A stretch of 64,000 nt of DNA from Rhodopirellula sp. SM50 (GTDB lineage: Bacteria > Planctomycetota > Planctomycetia > Pirellulales > Pirellulaceae), in NCBI RefSeq assembly GCF_002289565.1, contig NZ_NTFY01000017.1:1-64000 (forward strand), given 5' to 3'. The notes under the pieces are model-generated. The model searched no databases and was not told the origin of the DNA. It was given only the letters and a program-made list of their open reading frames with translations. Position 1 is the first letter of the stretch. The number at the start of each line of letters is the position of its first letter. Both the position numbers and the translations under genes were made by a program. Below are positions 1-8,763 of this stretch, in pieces.

Positions 1-350
1 GACCGAAACGAAAAAAATGGCGGCCAAATACCGCTCGCGCGATAACAGCCAAGCTCAATCGCGGCAACAATGGGCGGATGCAATATCCGGGTTAGCGCCA
101 AACGGCTGATAATCGTTTGACATCAGCCGGTTCGCGCCAGCGCGAGCGGCCTTCCCACTGAGCTTAACTTAGCGGTATTGGGCCCTGGTGCATTTTCTTC
201 GTGCTACAGGCCCGTACGCTCGCGCGAAACGGCTGATCCCACGTAGGATTGGATTAAAACAACAGCCCGTTACGCACGGGTGGATTGACAGGCCGGAAGC
301 CTATCCCACTATTGAAGCACAGGTCATGCGTTCGCGGGGCGCGCCGCGGG
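1..350. repeat. Gene-free left edge with interspersed palindromic repeats
   Basis: No convincing gene is seen. The stretch carries imperfect palindromes built on 'aaacggctgat'. One lies near 95-139 and a longer copy at 181-238. The longer copy recurs in the opposite orientation at 7269-7350 with only a few differences. A copy of a second family (gacaggcYggaagcctatcccac) lies at 287-309, right after the 3' end side of the minus-strand peptidase gene. Short open frames across this stretch are produced by the repeats and show no protein family character. Confidence 0.7.
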
Positions 351-1970
351 TTATTTGCTGGCCGGGCGCATGAAGGTCTTTCCGCCTCCGGCGGCCCAGG
401 TTTCTCGGCCGGCGACGTGGACGCGAATGGCGACCACCCCACTGCGTTGCTGTTGCAAAGGAATCGAAAACGTCTTGGGGCGGCCCGCCGAAATCGGTTC
501 CGCCACTCGGGCCAGGGTGATCTCATTCGGATCCGGTTTCGGTTGGCCCGGAGGTGTCTTGCGAGTCTCCCCCAAGGGGTGATCCAACATCACCACGCAC
601 TCGCCGTCGATCGGACTGGTCACGGTGACTTCGATCGGCGCGCCGAAATCGAAGCCCGTCGCCGTCTCGACTTCGACGGCCGCGGGGGGATGAAGTTTCA
701 ACATCGGGTCGCCCAGCAATCCGTACAGCGCCGCGTGCTCGCTCCGCTCGTCGGCCAGTTTGGTTCCCGCCGGACTGACCAGTGTGGCGACGGCATCGAC
801 CATCGTTCGCAGCGGACCTTTCTCCGTCGATTCGTCTTCCGATTCCAGCCGCCGGATCGCAGCCAACCACGCGCTGCCGAGTCGATCGGCCGGTGGCAGG
901 CCCTCGGCGCCCTGGCCGTAGATGGAATCAATCAACCCCAGTGTCAAGGAAGCATTGCCGTACGGCATGGTCACTCGGTTTCCGGCGATCACCGCGATCG
1001 GACCACACTCGTGCAACAGCAACTGCTCGGCAAAACTGTCGACGCCGGCGTCGATGGCGCCGGTGAAACAGCACAGCAAGACTGCGATCGGTGCGTTGGC
1101 GGGATCACATTTCAACGTAGCGATCGAATTACCATCGAGCACCGGGATGCCCGTCGGACCACTGGGCACGCTGTCCAGCCGATCGACCATGCCGTGTCCG
1201 GCGTAGACCCAGAACCGACAGCCTTGGGTGTAACGCTCGGTCACCGACTCGGTAAATCGCTTGCGAGGGTAAAACAGATGACCGGGACTTCCGTAGGTCA
1301 CACTGGTGCGCACCGGAATCGGTAGCGAAGCGGTCACCATCATTCGCGTGACCGACTCGATCGCAGAATCAGCCAACATGCCGAATCCGCCGACCCCGCC
1401 GACCAATTGAACCCGCTGACGCCACAGCGAAAAATTGCGACTGGCCTCATAGGCCTTGATCCGCCGAATCAAGTCACGCAATTGATCCGGGGTATCGACC
1501 GGCAGTCGACCGACCGACACATCGGCGTGGCCGTCCGAATCGATGTCACTGTAGGGATAGTCGGTCGCCATCGTCGGCGTGCTGCCGAACCTGGCGCTGA
1601 CCGTGGTGGCGACGTAATGCATCGGCACCTGGTTGCGCGTGTCCGCCGCCGAACCGATCACCGGCGCGTCACCGACCAGCAGTAGAAATCGATCGGTTGG
1701 CAGAGCGTTCCGTCGGATCGACGTCGACAATTCGCCGGCGGTCGATTTTGAATCGATCACACGCACCTCGATGCCCTGCCCTCGGCGATAGTCGATCCAA
1801 GCTTCGAGCGGCCCACGAAAGTCAGACGGACAAACGACCAGCGCGGTTTCGGCCGGTTCGGGTTCCGCAGCGCGGGCGGTCGGCATTAACAAGAACACGA
1901 CCGCGACGAAGTACATGAATGCGTTCGGCACGCATCGCTTCTTGCGCGTCGAGGTTGTGCGATCTTCCAC
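351..1970 (-). CDS. Gingipain-type cysteine peptidase (family C25), secreted
   Basis: Predicted exported caspase-fold peptidase. From the chosen GTG at 1970 the protein is 539 aa with a basic N-terminus (RKKR at about 9-12), a hydrophobic stretch at about 20-33 and a likely signal cleavage after ARA. The body follows the C25 pattern: a Val/Leu-rich strand LLLVGD near 97-101, a TDYPYSDIDSDG segment near 136-147 followed by VGRLPV, the catalytic-His strand WVYAGHG (His259) and the catalytic-Cys strand LLCCFTG (Cys300 or Cys301). The frame stays open upstream to 2372 but that part runs through intergenic repeats. GTG at 1970 follows agggtgga; ATG at 1916 is the alternative but would remove the basic n-region. 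No propeptide of gingipain size is visible and the substrate is unknown. The gene stands alone. Confidence 0.8.
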   Translation of the reverse strand: MEDRTTSTRKKRCVPNAFMYFVAVVFLLMPTARAAEPEPAETALVVCPSDFRGPLEAWIDYRRGQGIEVRVIDSKSTAGELSTSIRRNALPTDRFLLLVGDAPVIGSAADTRNQVPMHYVATTVSARFGSTPTMATDYPYSDIDSDGHADVSVGRLPVDTPDQLRDLIRRIKAYEASRNFSLWRQRVQLVGGVGGFGMLADSAIESVTRMMVTASLPIPVRTSVTYGSPGHLFYPRKRFTESVTERYTQGCRFWVYAGHGMVDRLDSVPSGPTGIPVLDGNSIATLKCDPANAPIAVLLCCFTGAIDAGVDSFAEQLLLHECGPIAVIAGNRVTMPYGNASLTLGLIDSIYGQGAEGLPPADRLGSAWLAAIRRLESEDESTEKGPLRTMVDAVATLVSPAGTKLADERSEHAALYGLLGDPMLKLHPPAAVEVETATGFDFGAPIEVTVTSPIDGECVVMLDHPLGETRKTPPGQPKPDPNEITLARVAEPISAGRPKTFSIPLQQQRSGVVAIRVHVAGRETWAAGGGKTFMRPASK

Positions 1971-2082
1971 TCCACCCTCTTGATAGACATTGGTATTCAC
2001 ACCACTCACCAGGGCTCCCTTCTCCCCCGGCGTTGGAGGTCGTGTCGTTTTAAGGCGTTGAAAATAAAGGGGTTTGGTCACT

Positions 2083-2218
2083 CTCCCTCTGGGAGAGTCG
2101 AGCGTAGCGAGGAGAGGGTTCTGTGTATGGCCTGGGGCTCGCCCTTGTCCGGTGAAGTGAACATCGCGATTCAACGTTCGACCTCCCCTCGCTTCGCTCG
2201 ACCCTCCTGCCAGGAGGG
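2083..2218. repeat. Two copies of a 'tcgagcg(t/c/a)agcgagg' palindromic repeat in a 560-bp gap
   Basis: The gap 1971-2532 contains no gene. A copy at 2083-2118 (ccctctgggagag followed by tcgagcgtagcgagg) and an inverted copy at 2182-2218 (cctcgcttcgctcgaccctcctgccaggagg) belong to a family that reappears at 60832-60930. The elements pair with themselves through agagg/cctct or ccctcctgccaggaggg arms. A copy of the ggataggc family lies at 2321-2343. Confidence 0.75.
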
Positions 2219-2387
2219 TGACTTTAAAACTGCACGCCCCCGAAACGGGGCGAGGAGTGCCAGTGTGCCAAAACGCGACTTGTGTAGATTCCAATCCTGC
2301 CTTTCCTTTCAGTAACGTTTGTGGGATAGGCGTCCCGCCCGTCAAACCAGACAATTCGACAAACCAGACCATTCAACGATCGACGAC

Positions 2388-2472
2388 GACAGGCTGGAAG
2401 CCTATCCCACGGCGCGACGACAGGCTGGAAGCCTATCCCACGGCGCGACGACAGGCTGGAAGCCTATCCCAC
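2388..2472 (+). repeat. Three tandem copies of the 23-bp 'aggctggaagcctatccc' repeat
   Basis: The unit gacaggctggaagcctatcccac (23 bp, partly self-complementary through aggct/agcct) is present at 2388-2410, 2419-2441 and 2450-2472, a period of 31 bp. The array ends about 60 bp before the pdxA start. The same unit occurs at 3768-3854, 38838-38920 and 40341-40397. Confidence 0.9.
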
Positions 2473-2532
2473 GGCCTCCTGGTGCTCGCTAACCCGCTAT
2501 CTCAACCAATTTCCCAGGAAAACGCTAGTCCA

Positions 2533-3579
2533 ATGTCTGCCCCGTCGCCACCTGGAGCCGTATCCGCCGCCCGCGATAAACCCCGTCTGGCCATCACCGT
2601 GGGCGACGCAGCGGGGGTCGGGCCGGAACTCGCTTTGGCCTGCGCAGCGGAAACGTCGGTACGCAGCCGCTGCCTTCCTATTCTAGTCGGCCCGGCTGCG
2701 ATCTTGGGAAAGCTTGCGGCGATGCGCGGTCTGGAATTGCCCCCGCAGACCACGATCGAGCAACTGGCCGGTGCCGGGCCTTCTCCGCCGTCGGGGCTGG
2801 TCGACTGCGGTGACGTGCCGCCGGAGTCCTTTGTGCCGGGAAAATTTTCGCGAGAAACGGGGCGGGCGTCGTTTTCCGCGGTTGATCTGGCCATCGCAGA
2901 AACCTTGGCCGGACATTTCGACGCCATCGTGACCGGCCCGATTCAGAAAGAGGCTTGGCACGCTGCCGAGACGGGCTATTTGGGGCACACCGAGTTGCTG
3001 GCCGATCGCACGCAAACAACAGAGTTTTGCATGATGTTGTCCGGACAAGCCTGTTCGACGGTGCTGGCGACCATCCACGTTCCCCTGGCCGACGTGGTCA
3101 CCACGCTGACCGTACCGCTGATCGCACGCGCCATCCGGCTGGGCGGATCGGCGATGGAAAAACGCTTCGGCCGGCCGCCCCGCATCACCGTGCTGGGGCT
3201 CAACCCCCACGCCGGTGAAAACGGATTATTGAGCCACGGCGAAGAAGACACCTTGATCCAGCCGGCAATCGAAAGGGTTCGACAGGAATGCAAATCCGAA
3301 AATCGAGATTGGCGGATCACCGGCCCGGTTCCGCCCGACACCGCGTTCACGCCGGCCATGCGAGCGGAAACCGACGTCCATATCTGCATGTATCATGACC
3401 AGGGATTGATTCCGCTGAAGGCGCTTTCGTTCGACGATGCCGTCAACATTACCCTGGGCTTGCCGATCGTGCGGACCAGCGTGGATCACGGCACCGCAAT
3501 GGATCTTGCCTGGAAAGGAACGGCGAGTCCCAATAGCATGCGGTCGGCCATCGACCGCGCGATCGAGTTGTGTCGATGA
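2533..3579 (+). CDS. pdxA: 4-hydroxythreonine-4-phosphate dehydrogenase
   Basis: Oxidises 4-phosphohydroxy-L-threonine with NAD in the DXP-dependent pyridoxal 5'-phosphate pathway; cytosolic, normally a dimer with a divalent metal. The 348-aa protein has the family hallmarks in order: GDAAGVGPE near 24-32, TGPIQKEAW at about 134-142, TGYLGHTE at about 147-154, GLNPHAGE at 222-229 and MYHDQGL at 286-292. The three metal-binding histidines of the family correspond to His182, His226 and His288. Near the end NITLGLP and SVDHGTA are conserved. The frame opens upstream at 2218 but only over repeats, so ATG 2533 is preferred; the N-terminus is about 15 residues longer than usual. It is a single gene between repeat clusters. 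Related PdxA2-like enzymes act on other 4-phosphorylated acids, but nothing here suggests such a context. Confidence 0.93.
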   Translation: MSAPSPPGAVSAARDKPRLAITVGDAAGVGPELALACAAETSVRSRCLPILVGPAAILGKLAAMRGLELPPQTTIEQLAGAGPSPPSGLVDCGDVPPESFVPGKFSRETGRASFSAVDLAIAETLAGHFDAIVTGPIQKEAWHAAETGYLGHTELLADRTQTTEFCMMLSGQACSTVLATIHVPLADVVTTLTVPLIARAIRLGGSAMEKRFGRPPRITVLGLNPHAGENGLLSHGEEDTLIQPAIERVRQECKSENRDWRITGPVPPDTAFTPAMRAETDVHICMYHDQGLIPLKALSFDDAVNITLGLPIVRTSVDHGTAMDLAWKGTASPNSMRSAIDRAIELCR

Positions 3580-3655
3580 GGCTTTGTCAACTTTTTAAAC
3601 TCACAGTGAGACCGAACGGCTCACCGCCAATACCACTTCGTTTGCATCTGAAGGT

Positions 3656-3724
3656 GTTAGCGGTACGGCGCGAGCCGTCCGGTTTCAGCGTGAAAGACCG
3701 GAGGGCTCGCGCCCTACCGCTAAC
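3656..3724. repeat. Long palindromic repeat (gttagcgg...ccgctaac)
   Basis: Hairpin-forming element with arms 'gttagcggtacggcgcgagc' and 'gagggctcgcgccctaccgc' plus taac. It sits 76 bp downstream of pdxA and could fold in RNA. Related copies lie at 7079-7155, 32814-32890, 40415-40490, 50772-50851 and, as a half copy, 54492-54520. Confidence 0.9.
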
Positions 3725-3767
3725 AAAAACACCACGCTTGGCGTCAAAGTAAGTGGCGATGGACCAT

Positions 3768-3854
3768 GACAGGCTGGAAGCCTATCCCACGAATGAGATG
3801 ACAGGCTGGAAGCCGATCCCACGAATGAGCTGACAGGCTGGAAGCCTATCCCAC
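3768..3854 (+). repeat. Three copies of the 23-bp 'aggctggaagcctatccc' repeat
   Basis: Copies at 3768-3790, 3800-3822 (one base changed, agccgat) and 3832-3854, period 32 bp, directly upstream of the next gene. The gap 3580-3876 holds only this array and the palindrome before it. Confidence 0.9.
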
Positions 3855-3876
3855 GAGGAACACACGGTTAGAACGG

Positions 3877-5520
3877 TTGAACGTCGAGACATCAACAAGC
3901 GAAGCAGCGGGGAGTCATCGCCGCGGCATTTGGATCGCGGTCGCAGAGGTCGCTGCGCTGCTGGGTTTGTTTTTTGTCTATGCCGGTGACCCTCCGCCGG
4001 CGGTCAATGAAGCCCATTATCTGGTCAAGGCCAAGAACTTTTGGGATCCCACGTTTTGCTCGGGCGACCTGTTCGCCGCTTCGGGGAAGGCACACACGAC
4101 GTTCTACTGGACGTTCGGCGCGCTGACCCAGCTCGTTTCGCTCGGAACCACAGCTTGGATCGGACGTCTGGTCGGCTGGCTGATGCTGGCGATCGGATTG
4201 CGGCGATGTTGTCGCAGTTTCGGATTGCCCGCCTTCGCGTCGCTGGGCGTCGCGATCCTGTGGCTGGTCGGGATCGAATACGGGAACTTGGCCGGTGAGT
4301 GGGTCGTCGGCGGTATCGAAGCCAAGGTGCCGGCCTATGCCCTGGTGCTGATGGGGATCGCCGAGGTTGCTCGACGGAATTGGTCGCGGGGCTGGATCTG
4401 GTTCGGCGCCGCGTCGGCGTTTCACGTGCTGACCGGCGGCTGGGCGGTGATCGCCACGATCGTCGCGTTTGTGGTGACCGAACGCTGGTTCAAGCGATCC
4501 GATCAGCCGCCGATTCGATTCTTCAGCGTCGGACTGTTTGTCGGCGGAGCCCTTGCGTTGTTCGGATTGCTGCCGGCGATCAGTTTGACCCTCGGTGCGA
4601 CGGCCGAAGAGAGTGCGGAGGCGGCCAGGATCTACAGCTACATGCGAATCCGACATCATCTGCTTCCGAGTGATTTTCCGATGCACTGGTTCGTCCGCCA
4701 CGGTGTCTTGGCGGTCGGCTTGTTGACGTTGGCCTACTTTGGCCGCCCGACGACCGCACAGCGACGGGTGATCTGGATCGGCGTCGGCGCACTGGGGATC
4801 GCCGGTTGCGGTTTATTCGTCGGTGCGCTTCCGGCTGTGATGCCGGATTTGGCGGCAAAGTTGTTGCGTTACTATTGGTTCCGACTGAGTGATGCGGTCG
4901 TACCGCTGGTGCTGGCGCTGTGGTTGATGCAGTTGCTGGCGCCGAGGCAATCGGTGGAATCCGCCGCGCTGACGCGCTGGCCCGCCCTGTTGGTGCTTCT
5001 GGTCGCGACCGGATTGTTTCTGGGATCGGCGTGGCAGCGGAATCGAATCGGCATCCCACCGTCGACCAGCCATCGCCTGTTGGGGGTAGATTTGAATGCC
5101 GACGCCGAGCGACAGCAACGTTCGCATGCGGATTGGGTCGCCGTCTGTGACTGGGTGCGTGTCGCAATGCCTCGCGACGAGATTTTTTTAACGCCCCGAC
5201 ACCAGCAAACGTTCAAGTGGTATTCGTCTCGCGCGGAGGTTGCCAATTGGAAGGATGTGCCGCAGGATGCCAAGTCGTTGCTCGAGTGGAGAGACCGGTT
5301 TGATGACATTTTCCCCAAACGAACCGGCGTGATTTCATTGAATTCTGTCCGGGTCCCGATCAGCTATGCGAAACTGCGGGCGTATCGCCAGCGGTACGGG
5401 GTGCGATTCATGATCGTCGACAACCGGGTCGCGACCAAACGGTTACCGTTGGTCAAGGTCTACCCGGTCAACGGTCAGCAGAACGAGACCTACAGCGTCT
5501 ACGAACTGCCCTACAACTGA
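3877..5520 (+). CDS. Polytopic membrane protein of unknown function
   Basis: A 547-aa protein with a hydrophobic segment near 18-38, followed by many predicted transmembrane helices through about residue 390 (clusters near 100-130, 150-165, 175-200, 215-240, 275-290, 300-325, 340-360, 370-385) and a soluble C-terminal domain of about 150 residues. After the first helix comes a short extracytoplasmic stretch with NEAHYLVKAKNFW, a layout that recalls GT-C type glycosyltransferases and related planctomycete membrane proteins. No catalytic signature can be asserted. The frame offers no ATG at its beginning; TTG at 3877 is chosen because it precedes the first helix, although no good Shine-Dalgarno is close. 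The following lipoprotein gene is 216 bp away and separated by repeats, so co-transcription is uncertain. Confidence 0.75.
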   Translation: MNVETSTSEAAGSHRRGIWIAVAEVAALLGLFFVYAGDPPPAVNEAHYLVKAKNFWDPTFCSGDLFAASGKAHTTFYWTFGALTQLVSLGTTAWIGRLVGWLMLAIGLRRCCRSFGLPAFASLGVAILWLVGIEYGNLAGEWVVGGIEAKVPAYALVLMGIAEVARRNWSRGWIWFGAASAFHVLTGGWAVIATIVAFVVTERWFKRSDQPPIRFFSVGLFVGGALALFGLLPAISLTLGATAEESAEAARIYSYMRIRHHLLPSDFPMHWFVRHGVLAVGLLTLAYFGRPTTAQRRVIWIGVGALGIAGCGLFVGALPAVMPDLAAKLLRYYWFRLSDAVVPLVLALWLMQLLAPRQSVESAALTRWPALLVLLVATGLFLGSAWQRNRIGIPPSTSHRLLGVDLNADAERQQRSHADWVAVCDWVRVAMPRDEIFLTPRHQQTFKWYSSRAEVANWKDVPQDAKSLLEWRDRFDDIFPKRTGVISLNSVRVPISYAKLRAYRQRYGVRFMIVDNRVATKRLPLVKVYPVNGQQNETYSVYELPYN

Positions 5521-5535
5521 GTCGTTTGTCGATTG

Positions 5536-5646
5536 CAGCGGGAAGCGTCAGCGAGCGGCGCGTTGCCCATGCGATTCAATCACACGCGTCACTGGCTGAC
5601 GCCGCGTGCTAAAGCGCGGCACCCCAGCGGGAAGCGTCAGCGAGCA
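5536..5646 (+). repeat. Two 'gcgggaagcgtcagcgagc' direct repeats
   Basis: The motif cagcgggaagcgtcagcgagc occurs at 5536-5562 and 5623-5646, and a variant (gcgggacgcgtcagcgagc) at 6979-7005. The family thus brackets the lipoprotein gene at 5737-6972. Confidence 0.85.
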
Positions 5647-5724
5647 ATCGGTTCGATTCGATCTCCACCGCGATCTGTCGCGATCGGTTATCCTGTGGGC
5701 TTCATCAACCACCTTCCGTTTTTC

Positions 5725-5729
5725 AGGAG
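5725..5729 (+). promoter_or_regulatory. Ribosome binding site fixing a GTG start
   Basis: AGGAG at 5725-5729 is followed after 7 bases by GTG at 5737. This selects GTG over the in-frame upstream ATG codons, which lie in repeat DNA, and gives a clean lipoprotein signal peptide. Confidence 0.75.
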
Positions 5730-5736
5730 TCCGGCA

Positions 5737-6972
5737 GTGCACGAGAGAGACCTGTCAAAAATCATCGCCCTGATGTTGCTGCTCGCCGTGTTTGCCGGAT
5801 GCAGCAAGCCGGCGACGCAATCGAGCACCGCCCCCCAGCCGACGACACTGGAGGAGATCACGGCGGATGACAGTTCGATTGTTTCCGATGTCAGTCGTGC
5901 CGAAGCCGACCAATTCGCCGCGGAGTGGCAGCTAGCGGTTGAGCAAAATGATGCCGCCAAGGCGACCGAATTGATCGACTGGACTTCGATTTTCGATCGC
6001 GCCCTGGAAGGATTTGATGTGGATCCTCGCTTTCGATCGGGCTTTCATCAGGGCGCCTCCCAAGCGGTCAAGAATCTGGTCGGCGTGGTTCACCAAAGTA
6101 CCCTAAACGGTGGATCGTACCGCCTGGTCCGCTCGGTGCAGCGTGGCGAGTCGCAGCATGTGGTGATGCGGTTGTTGACCAATGACGGCGGCACCAACTA
6201 CCACGATTTCCAACTGGCTCGCAAAAACGGCAAGATCGTGGGAGAGCATTTTTTCATCGCGATGACCGGTGAATCTTTTGGCGATTCGCTTCGCACGAAC
6301 GTTGCCGCCGTCATTCAAAGTCAGAACTCGGTCCTCTCGCGATTGTCGGGGACGGCCAAGACCGAGATGGAAAATCTGACCAAACAACAGGAGATGTCGA
6401 CCGCGGTCCAGCAAGGCAACTATCAGCGGGCGCTCGAGATCTATGACGAATTGCCCGAGAAGATTCAACAGATGAAACTGCCGATGCTGTTTCGAGTCAT
6501 GTCGCTGGCCGAGGGCGACTACGAGATTTACGTCGACGCGATCAACGAGTATTCCGATCGATTTCCCGACGACGCCTGCTTGGGGCTGATCACCCTGGAC
6601 GCGGCGGGCATCAACGAGGATGAAGCGCTGTTGCTGAAGTCCTACGATTCGATCCAAAAGTGGACGGGCGGCGATCCCTATTTGACGACCTTGGTCGCCG
6701 GGGTGCGAGCCACCTTCGGGGCGACCGAAGCGGCTCAAAAAATGATTGAAACGGTGGACGTCGACGCGCTCGGCTTGGCCGGCGCCCACGACTTTGCGTT
6801 GACCGTTTCCCTGGCGAGCGATGATCATGAATCCACGCTGCACCACCTGGCGGCGCTGCGCGATCAATACGGCTACGAATTCACCGACCTAGCGACGGTC
6901 GAAGACTTCAAACGCTTTGCCGCCTCGCCGGTCTATCAGCAATGGTTGCAGGGTAACACGGCGGGAAAGTGA
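5737..6972 (+). CDS. Secreted lipoprotein of unknown function
   Basis: A 411-aa protein beginning with a short lipoprotein signal: a basic/polar start, a hydrophobic core IIALMLLLAVFAG and lipobox Cys22. Residues 23-60 are Ser/Thr/Pro/acidic and probably form a linker. The middle (about 65-180) could be an NTF2- or SnoaL-like fold, judging only by its alternation of a helical start and strands. The remainder is helical and resembles degenerate TPR units (for example the stretch NYQRALEIYDELPEKIQ). No enzyme motif was found. The product is likely anchored to a membrane facing the periplasm. Function is not recognised. Confidence 0.75.
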   Translation: MHERDLSKIIALMLLLAVFAGCSKPATQSSTAPQPTTLEEITADDSSIVSDVSRAEADQFAAEWQLAVEQNDAAKATELIDWTSIFDRALEGFDVDPRFRSGFHQGASQAVKNLVGVVHQSTLNGGSYRLVRSVQRGESQHVVMRLLTNDGGTNYHDFQLARKNGKIVGEHFFIAMTGESFGDSLRTNVAAVIQSQNSVLSRLSGTAKTEMENLTKQQEMSTAVQQGNYQRALEIYDELPEKIQQMKLPMLFRVMSLAEGDYEIYVDAINEYSDRFPDDACLGLITLDAAGINEDEALLLKSYDSIQKWTGGDPYLTTLVAGVRATFGATEAAQKMIETVDVDALGLAGAHDFALTVSLASDDHESTLHHLAALRDQYGYEFTDLATVEDFKRFAASPVYQQWLQGNTAGK

Positions 6973-6978
6973 CGCCAT

Positions 6979-7350
6979 CCCAGCGGGACGCGTCAGCGAG
7001 CGGCCCGCGTTGCCCCGTGCCCTCGTTCCCGGGCTTTGCCCTACGCCGTGAACGATTTATTTCCTGTGTTTGACGAGGTTTTAGCGGCAGGGCGCAAGCC
7101 CTCCGGTTCCGCTACTTTGCCAACGCACCGGAGGGCTCGCGCCCTACCGCTAAAAAGTCGTTCACGGCGTAGGGCGTAGCCTCAAGCGCATCTCATTACG
7201 AGGCAGAGCCTCGTAACGAGATGTAAGGGACGCGTCACGGCCTGTCGATTTAATCCGATCACACATGCGATCAGCCGTTTCGCGCGAGCGTACGGGCCTG
7301 TAGCACGTAGAAAACACACCAGGGCCCGTAGGCTCGCGCCAAACGGCTGA
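6979..7350. repeat. Cluster of three different palindromic repeat families
   Basis: The 411-bp gap 6973-7384 holds no gene. It contains a gcgtcagcgagc unit (6979-7005), a ttttagcgg...ccgctaaaa hairpin (7079-7155), a short 'gttcacggcgtagggc' inverted pair flanking that hairpin (about 7030-7050 and 7160-7175), a 'tcattacgaggcagagcctcgtaacgagatg' hairpin (about 7193-7223) and a copy of the aaacggctga palindrome (7269-7350). Confidence 0.85.
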
Positions 7351-7384
7351 TTAGATCGACATGCTGATCAGCGACCGTCGCGTG

Positions 7385-8521
7385 TTAGCGGGAACCGCCG
7401 GCGACCAGCGTGGCGATCTCGCCGGCCAAGTGATTCACGCTGCCCTTGCCGTCGGGATGCAGTCGCGAACTGAGGAAGATGAAAATCAGATCTTTATCAG
7501 GATCGATCCACAGCACGGTGCCGGTGAAACCGCCGTGTCCAAACGCGCTATCGGACAACGCCGTGCCGCGGTTGCTGGAATACGGCGACTGATGATCCCA
7601 ACCCAATGTCCGGGTTCCGCGCGGGTGGTCGGCAGGAACGGGGTGCGGGGCGGTCATCCGATCAAACGTTTCCTGTTCGATGACCGATGATTCCCCCCGC
7701 GAGGCGGCCAGCAGCTCTTGGCCGAACGTGACCAGATCGTTCACCGTTGAAAACAGCCCCGCGTGCCCGGCGACGCCGCCCAAACGCGAAGCCCGCGGAT
7801 CGTGCACCTCGCCTTGCAGCCAACCGTCGGATTGTTTTTCCGTCGGCGCTGCACGGGCTGTCAAGTGCGATGGCGGATTGAAGGTGGTTTCGTCCATCCC
7901 GATGGCGCCGAACACGTTTTGCTTAGCAAACACATCCAACGGCTGACCGCTGACCTTTTCGACCAGCTTTCCCAGCACGATGAACCCGACGTCGGAGTAG
8001 GCAAACTTCGTTCCCGGATCCGATCGCAAGTTCAATTCACAGATCCGCCGCCACGCCGTGTCCGGTCCGTCTTGATAGTCGGCCAAGGCGTTGTCCGGCG
8101 TCAATCCGCTGACGTGCAACAGACACTGCGCGACGGTAATGGTTTCCTTTTTGTGCCCCGTGAACTCTGGCAAGTACTGGGAAACCGGGGCGTTGAGATC
8201 AATTTTGCCGCGTTGGGACAACAGCGCGATGGAGGTCGCAGTGGCCACCGGTTTGGTGATCGAGGCCAGGTCGAATACCGTGTCGGTCGTCATCGGCAAC
8301 GTGTCCGGTTCGACTTGGCGGTCACCGAACGTCTGGAGATACCGGATCTGGTTCCGATCGGCAAAGCAGACCACGGCACCGGGCAGATCCCCGTCTTGGA
8401 TGGCCGCATCGACCAGCGCCGAAATCTGGGCATGAAGTTTGGGGTCGGCCTGTTGTGCCGTCGAGACGGCGGGCGGGACCAGACCGATGATCAACAGAAT
8501 GTAAGTCGCGATGCGTGTCAC
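7385..8521 (-). CDS. Serine hydrolase of the class C beta-lactamase/esterase family, exported
   Basis: A 378-aa protein from GTG 8521 with a signal peptide (hydrophobic IATYILLIIGLVPPAVS ahead of TAQQ). It shows the serine-DD-peptidase/beta-lactamase-fold triad: SITK with nucleophile Ser87 and Lys90, the YSD motif with Tyr176, and an HGG motif in SAFGHGGFTGT toward the C-terminus. The family includes esterases, D-aminopeptidases and peptidoglycan-active enzymes, so antibiotic resistance should not be assumed. The frame continues upstream to a TTG at 8572, but that extension lies in a duplicated cgggcaaaacaatg stretch, so GTG 8521 is preferred. It is separated from the next minus-strand gene by an unusual tandem repeat array. 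Confidence 0.85.
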   Translation of the reverse strand: MTRIATYILLIIGLVPPAVSTAQQADPKLHAQISALVDAAIQDGDLPGAVVCFADRNQIRYLQTFGDRQVEPDTLPMTTDTVFDLASITKPVATATSIALLSQRGKIDLNAPVSQYLPEFTGHKKETITVAQCLLHVSGLTPDNALADYQDGPDTAWRRICELNLRSDPGTKFAYSDVGFIVLGKLVEKVSGQPLDVFAKQNVFGAIGMDETTFNPPSHLTARAAPTEKQSDGWLQGEVHDPRASRLGGVAGHAGLFSTVNDLVTFGQELLAASRGESSVIEQETFDRMTAPHPVPADHPRGTRTLGWDHQSPYSSNRGTALSDSAFGHGGFTGTVLWIDPDKDLIFIFLSSRLHPDGKGSVNHLAGEIATLVAGGSR

Positions 8522-8596
8522 AAGGGATCCAACGTGAAAGCGGGAGTGGCAAAACAATGTCGGGCAAAACAATGTAACCCAACCAACCGCCCACCT

Positions 8597-8762
8597 CCAT
8601 CATCCAGCCCTCCCATCATCCAGCCCTCCCATCATCCAGCCTTCCCATCATCCAGCCTTCCCATCATCCAGCCTTCCCATCGTTTTGCCCCCATCGTTTT
8701 GCCCCCATCGTTCTGCCCCCATCGTTCTGCCCCCATCGTTCTGCCCCCATCGTTCTGCCCCC
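8597..8762. repeat. Two-phase tandem array: 5 x 16 bp then 6 x 14 bp
   Basis: Five units of ccatcatccagccYtc with period 16 (8597-8676) run without a break into six units of atcgttYtgccccc with period 14 (about 8679-8762). All units share the ccatc core. The array lies between the stop of the FG-GAP lipoprotein gene and the start of the hydrolase gene, both on the minus strand. Confidence 0.95.
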
Positions 8763-8763
8763 A

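Noticed and set aside
285-1325. Long plus-strand open frame opposite the C25 peptidase gene
   Set aside because: It mirrors the coding strand and has no signal, domain or codon pattern of its own. The minus-strand frame shows clear peptidase motifs.
2218-2532. N-terminal extension of pdxA
   Set aside because: The extension is encoded by the three ggataggc repeats and other repeat DNA; the PdxA family start is at or near 2533.
2388-3854. CRISPR array
   Set aside because: The units are 23 bp with 8-10 bp spacers that are themselves similar, only three copies occur per site, and no cas genes are present.
7385-8521. Calling the serine hydrolase a resistance beta-lactamase
   Set aside because: The SxxK, YSD and HGG motifs are shared with esterases and peptidases, and the gene has no resistance context.
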